NCBI GenBank assembly: GCA_037179515.1
Contig: JAXCGZ010003871.1
Coordinates: 86,176-150,175, forward strand
Reading direction: 5' to 3'
From: Halocaridina rubra
Lineage: Eukaryota > Arthropoda > Malacostraca > Decapoda > Atyidae
DNA: 64,000 nucleotides
In this document: positions 54,281 to 64,000 of the stretch, piece by piece
Layout of the letters: each line of letters begins with the position of its first letter
Numbering within the stretch: position 1 is the first letter of the stretch
Program-made: the position numbers and the translations under genes
The notes under the pieces: generated by a model
What the model was told of the DNA's origin: nothing
What the model saw: only the letters and a program-made list of their open reading frames with translations
Databases searched by the model: none

Positions 54281-57200
54281 CTGAGAACAGAAAAAAGATT
54301 ATTAGCTGTGTGTCAGAAGGATGCTGTTATACATGCATAAACAAGTGACACATTAATATCAAGTTTTATAAATATGAAAATTTTATGTAAAGGTATTGTG
54401 AAAAGTTTATTATTATTAAATTATACCTTACTGGTGAAGACCATAATGCAAGACTGTTTTAAACTTACAAGGAAACAGCTGTTTACAGACACAGCTGTGA
54501 ATTAAATAACAATCACTTGCAAGTGCATTGATATCTTACGTGAAATTTTAACAAACAACAATATCAATTATATTTTTGGATGGAGATAAACTTGGCTGCA
54601 TATTCCAACTAACATGTCATGACCACTCTGTGAGACTTCCAAAACTGACAATGAGACTTCTGTCTTTGTAAGAACTAACGCTCGGAGAACTGTCACTGGG
54701 AATCTGCACTGGTATTTTTATATTTGGTTTGACAAGCAACAATATCAATTATGATGTTTGAAGAACATAAACTTTGTTGTATATTCCAACCAAGACTATA
54801 TATATTATAACATAATTACAATGCAGATCACAAAAAAGGTCTTATATACGCTGCAATCCCCCAAAACTCAGTCAGAATTAACCTACTTTTTTAACAATGT
54901 CTGTAACTATAAACTATTAATTAAACAATATATAAATTATCAATTAAAGAACTTACAAAGAAACTGACGGTAAAGAGGAGATAGAGACAATGTTACTTTA
55001 ATAAAACTACATAAAAGTTACCCACTTATGTGTAAAGTAAAGGATTTCCAACTACTTAAAATACAAATATAAAAGTATCTTTTGTTAAAATGTGATTTAC
55101 TTTTCAATGGCCAAAGTAAATTGCTTATCTCAGCGATTCTGGAAATCAACAGTTTAACTTAGCTATCAATTCTGTAAGACAAGAACTTCCAAGCTGCTAA
55201 AAATGCCACCATTGCTCTATTAGCATAAGAATTAAATTTCATATATTTTTGTGAGGAGAGGCATAAAAACAGATTTTCTGTAAAACTGCCATTACACCTT
55301 TCTGACCACATAGAACGTAGGCAATATGTTTCACATTTTTGTGAAAAGAGGAATAATCACAGATTTTCCGTACAACTGCTTTTACACCATCCTCGCCATA
55401 CACTAACTCTTCCTCTTAGTAACACATCAGCAAATAATAGTAACAGGTGAGTCCACACTAATTCATCCCTAAAAAATGTGCAAATATTGGAAGTAATTTT
55501 ACAATTAGAAAAAAATATCTGCGCCATCCAAATATCATAAATATAATATCCACAAATACCATTAAAGTGCCCGGCAGATATCAACCCATGATTCCAGAAT
55601 CATGGAAAAAATAAGAGGTAATTGAGTTTTTATAATTTTAAGCAAAACCAAAAGAACACCAGAAAGGAACTTAAACACAAGCAATCACAGAGCATTCTTC
55701 AATATGAAATATTGCGTTACTACACTGCTTTTCACAAACAAAACCAATCCAATGTCACTAACATTTAAAAAACAAAATATATGTTAAGAAAGAATGTAGA
55801 TGAAAAGACTAAATGACTCTAAAGTTTCCAAGTAAGTTATAAATGGCATCTCCTCCTCCCTGAGAGGAATGATTACTGATGGAGGTTTCATTTCCAGTTA
55901 GGATAATGGGAGTTTCTTAGTTAAATGAGATAGGAGATTGGAACCCAGGGCATATATGTGGATTATCCATTTAGAGATACCAGATTTGATAGAGATAATG
56001 TCATAAATCTAAATCCAATTCTAATGCTTCATGAAAGGTGTAGCAGTGCCAACTTGCCCATGTTGGCATCCTGATGAAATCAACACTGGAAGCAGAAGTA
56101 GTTAACTATGAAATAAAACAAAGATAAGGAACAAAAGGTATAGAAGATGATATACTAGTATGGGTGAAAGATATACCCACATTAACCAACTTCGCCCCCT
56201 AAAAAGTATACTACAAATACAGTAACAATTACAAAGCATATATAACTACATTATTACACATACATTTCTAGGCCAGAGGGAGGTTATAAAAGAAATTCAA
56301 TGAAACTGTAAGTGATTTCCATAACCAAACACGAAGGAAGTCTTCTATAATTTTGTCTAAATAAATGGTGAAAATACCACTGGTGGCAACAGAACTACTG
56401 CTAGCACTGACGCCTCCAACATCCTTGTAGCTTGGTATGTGGTAAGGCACTTATCTCTACAAAATACATATCAATGAGAGGGTGGTCCACACAAACAGAT
56501 CCAGTTTCAGATCTTTGTCTGAGGCTCGATGAATATTTCTTATCCAACAACAACATTATTATAATACGAACTTCAAGGAAATGCCTCTAATTAGTATATA
56601 ATTAACAAGCATAGAGGATATTTTCCAAAAGCAAAAAAAATAAATTTAAAGAAATTTAGTACTAAATAGATTCATTTTAATGAACTGTTACTGTGCTCAT
56701 AGTTAGAAAAGACAGTACGGAAATGTAGTGGGTGGAGGAGATGGTGGTTTGATATGTGGCATATACTGCATTACTGTGAAAAGCTATAGTCCTTAAGCTG
56801 CTAGTTTTTCTTAATTGTATTTCATTGTGCCCGGGCCCAATGAGGACAATTTTCTTTGCCCATCCTGGTGTCAAACTCATTTAAAACATTGTAAGGTTTA
56901 ATCACACCCAACCTTAAGAATATTTATTCCTTTGTTCTATTTTGTTGTGCATTTGAAAATAAGTACGAATACAGGAGAGGAATGTACTCTCATACCTCCC
57001 TTTAACTGACAAAAGGGGGGGCTTAAATCATTCCGATATTGCCGAGCGTCCGTAGTTACCAAAATGGGATCCGTAGTGGCTAATATCAACAATTAAAATA
57101 TGAAAAGAAAAGGAATAATAACTTTTAATTAAGTACTACTTCAAACGCAACATCCAATGTGACTAAAAAATACCTGTACACTGTAAATATAATATACAGT

Positions 57201-60200
57201 ATTCAATATTTTTTTAATATCAGATGTACTTTGGAATGAGTGATAATCAATAACACTGCAACACTTAAAAAAGCAGAAAATAGGGAGCAATAAGGTACAC
57301 ATGTCGCTCCCACTGATGTAAACATAGTAAATGCCTGCGTCAGCTAGCAGCCAGCTTTCAAAGCAGTGGCTCTTGTCCAGTGGTGCCACAACTCCATTAG
57401 CAGCAAGTGTGACCTTTAAACTGAAAAATACCATAGCCCACAAATTTCGTCTGTTGATCCAATATCGGTTAAACATGAGTCCTTATAACCAAGGTATGAG
57501 TGTAATTACTACTTGACACATAGCCAGTTTCTCACATTTACCTCTCTGTGACATTTCCTTTATCTACGATGTGTGCCTATCCAACCTTTTATTTCCAATC
57601 ATTATTGCTGTTTTGGTCCACCTCTTGAAGAACAAAACTTAAATCTGTGGCTACATACTGCAGTAGGAAACTCATGAACACCGTATTGAAATACAGAAAA
57701 TACAAGTATAGCTAGAATGAAGTGTGGGTGTACGATATATGTATGGCAACAACATTTCAATTTAGAAGTTTTTTAGGGAAGCTTCCATAATATGATTTAC
57801 ATTGGGATCTGTAATAAAAAAAATTATGGAGTTCATAATAAAATAAATGAATAGAATTGCAAAACAGAAGATGGTGGACTTCCCTATACTGTATTATGAA
57901 TCCCTATCAAACCAAGAGAGAACAGAAATGCTCTCAAATCCTTTCAACGTTCATATTTCTCTTTCACCTTATGGATAATTCTATATCTTCCTTTTGTTCT
58001 GTCATTACTGTTCTGGCCACCACTAACAATGGTTAAAATCATATTTTTCTTTCCATACAAAAGTCTCATTCCCCTTATAATAGGGTAGCCAAGTCAAATG
58101 AAAATCTTTGATTCTTCATGGGAGGAAAATACGACGGAGGAGATTTCTTCATGACATACAGGGGAACATATAGGCGGTATTATTGTCCCCCATCCTACAA
58201 AAAGGAAATAAAAAAAACTGCAAAGTAAGACAGAGAATGATCTAAGGGAGCCAGAAGGATGCTGTAGCACTCACATGGATGGAACTCATCTTTTTCCAAG
58301 AGAGAAGAAATGCTAAGTAAGAGAGAATGAACTATAGGAGGCACAGGATGATCAATTCCTCATTTAGATTGAACCAACCCATCTCCAAACACTCACATTT
58401 GGGACTCTACAATACAGTTAATAGCATGGCACAATATTCATAGCCAATAAGAGATCAGCTGGGAGGTTCTATGATAATACAGTTAACACAACTGAAACAA
58501 GTATCAGTCAATAGTGTTATATTAAATCCAAATTCCAGTTTTGAGTCAAACTGAAAGAGGGTCATAAAGACGGGGATTCACCTGCACTATACATCGTTAT
58601 CAAGAACACTACACTCTACTGAATATGGAACACAGACAAATAAAAATCTTCCGCTGAACTTTACCTTTTCTAAGTTCTCTCAGTCATCACATCCAGTCTA
58701 AATAGTAAGTTCTCACATTCATACATTTATAAAAGAATTTACCTTATAAATTATAATCTCAATACATACTGTGCAATGTTCTGCTGTACTGAAGTGCAAA
58801 AATGTTAACACAAAAAAAAAATGGTTAAGCTAATAAAAACATATCGGTATGTTTAGTACTGTGCAATCACAAAACTAAGCAAGAGTGCTATTAATAATAT
58901 TCAATTGTTAAATATTAGTAAGAATTTAGTTTCAGGGAATCAAATCTTTATTATTACCTGTGTGAAAAATTATTTTGTACCTACTGTTGCAAACTATAAA
59001 ATGTAATTTTCCTTTATCACCATCTACTCTAATGTAATTTTTCTCGAAAAGCAATTGAGAGTAACAGCATACCTATATATACTATCTTTTGCTAACTATT
59101 CCTAACACTTATTTTTTATAGAATTACTACCATCTTGTGTTATTCCTAAAACAATTATAGCAACGAACTGCAGAAAAATCTTACAACTTAAAACAAGCAC
59201 TGAAAACATCTAGCAATGAAAAAATTTATATAGCTTGGATGGAATATCATCAAGGTATTCATTATATTTTGATAGGAGGAATGTGGATGTAGGACAATTC
59301 AGCAAGGCTGTTTTGGAGTAGCCCCCAATTCGGTGTGGCCATTTCGAAGCAGAACCTACTCGGTGCAACAGCAAAGCTAACCTAACATAACTTATGTTAA
59401 GCTAAGCATTTTAAAGGTCCTGCACCAAAAAGATCCTGCGCTGAAAAGGACCTATGTCGAAGCGGTCCAGCACCAAAAAAGTCCTGTGATGAAAGTGGTC
59501 TATACCAAATTGGGTCATCAGAGGAACATCTATCAAAAGTATTGATTTTATTCCCATGAAAAAGTTAAAGTAAGCTTTTAAGAGCTACAGTGCAGTGCTT
59601 CAAGATATGTATATACAATTATGTCATCCAGGTAAACTGATCCTGTTATGACCTCAGTGATGAGTGTTGGCTGTGCAGACTGGGGCCAGGAGAAGATGAT
59701 GCTCCCGGGAGTTGAAGCCGTTGAGAATAACAGCTGCAGAGCAAGGACACAGCCAGATATGCCCATATAACCACAAGAACTGCAACATTGCAATATATAT
59801 AACTGGTGCTATATAAACTTCTGACAATAATGTCAACAAAATTATAACGTGGACAGAAAGATTAATGGCGTACTAAATGTTGCAGTTCCCTGTCATTTGG
59901 CTTGATGCAATATCATGACTATCGACTGTCCTCTTTTGAGCTCATTGCATACTCTAGTCTCACCTTAAGGTTTTCATACTCATGGTCAGGTTTAGAGGAC
60001 AGAGTGGACACACTTGTGTGTTTGGACGCAGAAGTATAAAAGGCGTCAGGAGGGATGGAGGCAAGGGAGCCTGCCACTAATGTCTTGCCTCCACTCCTAC
60101 CCACACCTGATCCTGTGCTGGAGTACTGGTGCCTACCATTATTTCCTTTCTGGCTCTCTAAGTCACTCTTGTCACTGTGGAAACAAATGACAAATATCAA

Positions 60201-62232
60201 AATTAAAAACATAAGAAGGGAAATTTTCATACTTTCTTAATTAAACTAAGTATGTATTTTGGTATCAGTTAACTATCAGTTTGTTCTTAATACTTACTAA
60301 ATGCATATTTAACAATATTTTTATTATTACATTTAAAAAAATATTAAAATACTTAAATAAACTAGGTTTCATTACATTATTAATGAAGGTGTAATTACAG
60401 AGTAAAAGGTATCTATCACTTCCTACTCACACTTAGAACTAGTACAGCTTATAATGAAATACTATTTAGATCAGAGATGTTATATGAAAAACTTTAATAT
60501 GCTTCTTAGTTAATATATCCGGCTATACACTTTCATATCCCTCTGAACTTACAATATATATCTCTCCAAGATGTTAGTACATAACATTTACATATAAAAA
60601 ACAAAAAACCTTAATCTGTTGACTATATTTTCCAATGTAGAGACTTGAAATCCTTACCCAGCATAGCTAATTCATAAGCAGCATAAAGTAATATCAAATA
60701 TATATTGACATATTAACAAGTACCAGGTACATATATAATGCATGTTGGAGATTGAGTAAGTAGTGATAAAAGGGGGAATGTGCAGACATTAATAGTGGTT
60801 TAAGCAAAGTATGTGAATTAAGGAAACTGAGAAAAGAAAAGAAGAGAAATAGATATGAATAATGATAAGAGAAAATTAATGAATTTTTGACATTACATGA
60901 AAGAGCAAATTATTGAATAAAATGAAGAATACAGAAATATAAACAGAGACATGAGCAGACTGCAAGGTAACTGATGAGTATGGATGACAAATGGGGAGAA
61001 CAACTGTTCAAGAATTTTCAAAAAAATAACTTACAGTGAAAAAGTGAAGAGAGTAAGAAAAGTAATATATAAAAGTGGTAGGATAGTGAAAGGTTAATTG
61101 TGCTGTTGAAAATCAATTAAATCAAAGGGAGGTTGTGACTGAGGGAGAATTTTTAGCACTCAAGCCTGGAAGCTTATGGGAATTATCGTAATACATGGAA
61201 TGCATAACTATGAGAGGAGAAACAATGGGGAAGGGAAAGAAAGAAAGTGGCAATAGTTCTCAAAGATGGAGAGATCATAATGCACTGGTTGTATAGGTTC
61301 CTCATAATGTGCTTGCGAGGGAGAAAATCACCACTGGACTTACATAAAGACAAGGCTGTTTCGCTATACAATGGTAAAGGAGAGAAGATAGACTGCTCTA
61401 AACACACGAGGATTATTCCCTAAAACATCCTCTGCTAGGTTTAAAGGCATACTTTAAAGAAAGGGTGAACTGCCATAAATATGCAATGCAACGGATAAGG
61501 AAAGTTAGCTTAGATTCAGGAAAGGTCAATGTAATGTTATTCAAAGGATTCTATTTGAATAATATGCTCAAGAAATAATTTCAGGGACGAATGCCTCTGA
61601 AGGCTGCATTCATGTGCTTAAAATAGTATATGACAAGATAGAAAAAAAAGGTAATGTCAAAAGTTCAGCAGATGTAAAGATTGAAAGGTTGTTAACGAGT
61701 ATCAAAAGTTTTTAAAGGGACATTATAATTATAACACTCCTAAGACTAGATCTGGTAGACAAAGGAAAGCTTGGTGAAAGTATCAGCTAAGGATATGAGA
61801 AACCAATGTCATCATGAATGATAAATCTGCATTTGACTGGCATTATAAGAGAAGTAAAAGACGACTTGGGCTGAGAAGTTAGGATGTTTGATGAGGGAAA
61901 GGAGTTCAGTTGTGTTAGAAATTGATGAATTTGCATGAGTGAACGTTTCAGCAGAACAAACTACAAAAAAGGTGGAGGAACCAGGTAAGGTATGCGGAAA
62001 GTGGAACAAATAGGGTAATAAAATGAAATGGAGATGGTGAGCTATGAAAGAAGAAGTTAAAAAGTATTGCAACTGAGGAGAACAATATTTTTAATTTTGA
62101 AGGATAATACAATTAAATGGTACTAAGGCAATGAGGATAAACCACAGACTGGTAATATACATTTGTGTGTACAGCCCAAAATTGATAAGCGCACTTACCT
62201 CTCCAAATCTGTGGGCTTGAAGTCTCCACGCT
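53774..62232 (-). CDS. C-terminal part of a putative cell-surface receptor with tyrosine signalling motifs (5' end outside window)
   Basis: Three exons (62199-62232, 59964-60174, 53774-54280) join in frame on the - strand to about 249 residues plus stop. The sequence is polar and Ser/Thr/Gln-rich, with no membrane span or globular domain, as expected of a cytoplasmic tail. Tyrosine sites are HEYENL at the end of the middle exon (YEN is a Grb2-type motif) and, in the last exon, YVPV, SSTYDKL (SxYxxL), GIVYAEL (IxYxxL, ITIM form) and TQYAEI (TxYxxI, ITSM form). Such tails occur in Ig-superfamily adhesion receptors, where phosphorylated sites bind SH2 proteins. The ectodomain exons were not found up to 64000, so the family is not proven; an arthropod Ig-superfamily adhesion molecule is my best guess. 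A decayed LINE and a foldback element lie in its introns. Confidence 0.6.
59291..59525. mobile_element. Foldback element made of 16-bp degenerate repeats
   Basis: From 59415 six 16-bp units follow in register: aggtcctgcaccaaaa, agatcctgcgctgaaa, aggacctatgtcgaag, cggtccagcaccaaaa, aagtcctgtgatgaaa, gtggtctataccaaat. The left side (59291-59369) carries the same kind of unit in inverted orientation, for example tggccacaccgaattg on the - strand. The centre near 59395 is a palindrome, taacctaacataac / ttatgttaagcta. It lies in an intron of the - strand gene. Confidence 0.75.
59964..60174 (-). CDS. Receptor-tail gene, middle exon
   Basis: The acceptor tttgtttccacag and donor GTGAGA (plus 59958-59963) bound 211 nt encoding (S)DKSDLESQKGNNGRHQYSS through GSLASIPPDAFYTSASKHTS to KPDHEYENLK. 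It ends in phase 0. Confidence 0.72.
60760..62000 (+). mobile_element. Heavily decayed LINE in an intron of the - strand gene
   Basis: The + strand is purine-rich with many stops. Pieces recall the first part of a LINE reverse transcriptase: near 61350-61430, DKAVSLYNGKGEKIDC fits the LYKGKGDxxDC segment preceding RGI, and near 61590-61640, AAFMCLK.YMTR fits the AF(I/M)DLEKAYDR catalytic strand. No intact domain remains, so the family is uncertain. Confidence 0.5.
62199..62232 (-). CDS. Receptor-tail gene, 34-nt internal exon
   Basis: The acceptor ttgatttcag is followed by 34 nt and the donor GTAAGTG (plus 62192-62198). It encodes RGDFKPTDLE, with a split codon at each end. The trailing AG plus T of the next exon makes Ser. 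It would be hard to call alone; phase agreement with the next exon supports it. Confidence 0.65.
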
Positions 62233-64000
62233 CTGAAATCAATAAAATATATTGTGAATTACATATAATTTACAGAACATAGCACAAATGAGAGGGAATA
62301 TCATTATATGCATTTAAAAAAATCAAGCATCTGTAAGATAAAAGTGAATTTAACTTTATCAAAACTGAAAAGTCATTATAGGCATAAAACACAATGCCAG
62401 TCTATTGCAATAAAGTTAATAAAAAAAATTTCAGTCATTTTAAAAAACTGATAAATAAAAAAGTTCCACATTAATTGTTACGGTAATTAGCAAGGGCATT
62501 AATAATTCCCTTTGAATCTTATATTAGCAGTTACCTTCATAAAGAAACAAATTTGTGATAAAGTGTTGTTAACAAGTTCATATCAAAGCAGAAAGAAATA
62601 AACCGATGAAAGACATTAATTTTAACAAGTAACTGAAGCATTATTTAAAAAAAATAATTATTGGAACTATGATTAAATGGTAACAGCACTTTTATCCAAT
62701 AACTTAAACAAAGACTCACATGTAAAATGAGGCGTCTCCTGCATGCGGACGCATTAAATTTTTTTTATTTATTCCAGAGACACTTAAGAAAGCAATTCTG
62801 AAGCCCACAGAATCCATATACTGCAACAAGAGGAGCTACTACTAAGTCCATCACCAGTACCAAGAAATTAGGATGGTATACAGCTGAAGCAGATGACATA
62901 AAAGCATAGTTGCAACTGGTACATACAATAAGTACTGTATGTGTGAAGACAGTCATGACAACAGTAATATGAAATCATGATATTCCTATGTTTACTGTGT
63001 TCCATAGATAAACTTCATAGCTATTTTACATGGCCAAATCTTGTCTACAGTTTCTATCATTTAACAGTACAGTATAGTGTAATGAATTACAGTAGTTACA
63101 TCTCCAGCTATCTCCATAAGGACTACGCTAAATAAAATACTTTCTTTCAAATCTTTATTCGGTACAAATGGTCACAAAGCAACTCACTCATTCTGGTCAT
63201 ATTACTTATAAGTCTCATTTACAATGTAACATATATGATTATCACTACTTACAAAACTAAGGACACAATCAGATTGCAAATAAATCACAGTTGAGAAGAT
63301 CCTCACATCTATAGAAGTGAATTAGTATAGCTTGACCACCCATTCAATTACCATTTTCGCCTGCCCAATATCTTTCTATATTCTATGGAGATTCACAAAA
63401 TGGATTTGCAGTTCTCTTTACATTGCTCAAATGAAATTAATGTTGAAAATGTATGAATACTTACGTGAATACTAATGCATCAAAACTATCGTGTACATGA
63501 AACATTTAAAAGGTGAAAGAAAACACTCTTCGAATATACTCATACTTCAAAATGCTATTGCAAGTGTTTGCATTATCATCAACATATATCAAGTGACCAA
63601 TCCACATTTATATTGATTCGTGTGTACAAATTACATAAAATGTGAAGACCTTTCCCTTTCTTACATGAGAAAAATCACTTCTCATATTGGTTGTTCAAAA
63701 CTGGTTTCTAACCCATATGTATGCATGAACAAAGAGGATATGACAATATGTTACTATGAAGAATTCATATAAGCATAAATATAATGGAACTGATGATACT
63801 ATGGTTTTCTGAAAAACTCTTTATCTCTCTTTATTCTCCCCAGTTATGCTGAAGTATAATATGCCTACAGCATTATATTTTGTTCTCATCATTACTACGA
63901 TATTATCATTTCTGCTGAGAGCATACATATGCTTGTGGTAGGGCAATATTGTCCATCACCATGTTCTGATACTTTACTGTCATTATTTTTCACTCAACCC
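62233..64000. other. Probable upstream intron of the - strand gene, no exon supported
   Basis: AT-rich. Candidate - strand donors occur near 62715 and 63460, but neither gives a phase-compatible open exon. Confidence 0.4.

Noticed and set aside
57141..57476. 111-codon frame on the - strand with a hydrophobic start
   Set aside because: It has no recognised domain or splice consistency with the receptor exons, so support is insufficient.
59578..59839. GSVYLDDIIVYT on the - strand, resembling the YLDD box of Gypsy reverse transcriptases
   Set aside because: The flanking residues do not fit a reverse transcriptase on either side and no other motif is nearby, so it is probably chance.
62717..62735. 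A possible 19-nt microexon of the - strand receptor gene between gcatgcag and GTGAGT
   Set aside because: Joining it to the 34-nt exon creates a TAG stop at the junction.
63460..63500. A strong donor GTAAGTAT on the - strand upstream of the receptor exons
   Set aside because: The phase needed by the next known exon puts a stop immediately upstream.

Overview
This 64-kb window is eukaryotic nuclear DNA from an animal, most likely an arthropod and plausibly a decapod crustacean. It is AT-rich, with exons separated by kilobase introns, very long dinucleotide microsatellites, scattered CCTAACCTAA motifs, and many short elements: tRNA-derived SINEs, inverted-repeat elements, and 5'-truncated RTE-type and CR1-like LINEs. 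The species assignment is inference. No bacterial, plasmid or CRISPR features are present.

Two host genes can be supported. At the left, on the + strand, four exons (272-403, 2360-2429, 3480-3650, 8165-8856) join in frame into a complete 354-residue WD-repeat protein that I recognise as WDR92/DNAAF10 (Monad), an axonemal-dynein assembly factor of the R2TP/prefoldin-like chaperone system. Introns 1 and 3 carry an inverted-repeat element and two SINEs. At the right, on the - strand, three phase-compatible exons (62199-62232, 59964-60174, 53774-54280) encode the C-terminal tail of a protein whose 5' part lies outside the window. The tail is polar and carries several YxxL/I/V motifs, including ITIM-like and ITSM-like sites, so it is probably the cytoplasmic tail of a cell-surface receptor or adhesion protein.

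The 45 kb between them looks gene-poor and is dominated by repeats. From left to right: a coding-like relic at 12.3-12.7 kb; a four-copy array of about 180-bp monomers at 12.9-13.6 kb; a 760-bp compound microsatellite at 17.0-17.8 kb; a foldback element at 19.1-19.4 kb; a CR1-like LINE 3' end at 20.8-21.3 kb; and a 7.9-kb segment (25.44-33.29 kb) bounded by about 600-bp inverted repeats. That segment contains a 578-bp tandem duplication and unidentified decayed reading frames. Next come a 635-bp palindrome at 33.4-34.0 kb, a SINE/LINE cluster at 35.3-36.9 kb, a decayed I/Jockey-like LINE at 37.7-40.4 kb, an RTE insertion at 40.8-41.8 kb with a perfect 16-bp target duplication, two inverted-repeat elements at 44.8-45.4 kb, a hAT-like non-autonomous element with an 8-bp target duplication at 45.8-46.2 kb, and a second RTE copy in opposite orientation at 46.4-47.6 kb.

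The strongest leads are the inverted-repeat-bounded 7.9-kb segment with unknown minus-strand coding relics, the 635-bp palindrome, the foldback element built of 16-bp degenerate repeats at 59.3-59.5 kb, the tyrosine-motif receptor tail, and the intact dynein-assembly gene in what may be a lineage lacking motile cilia.
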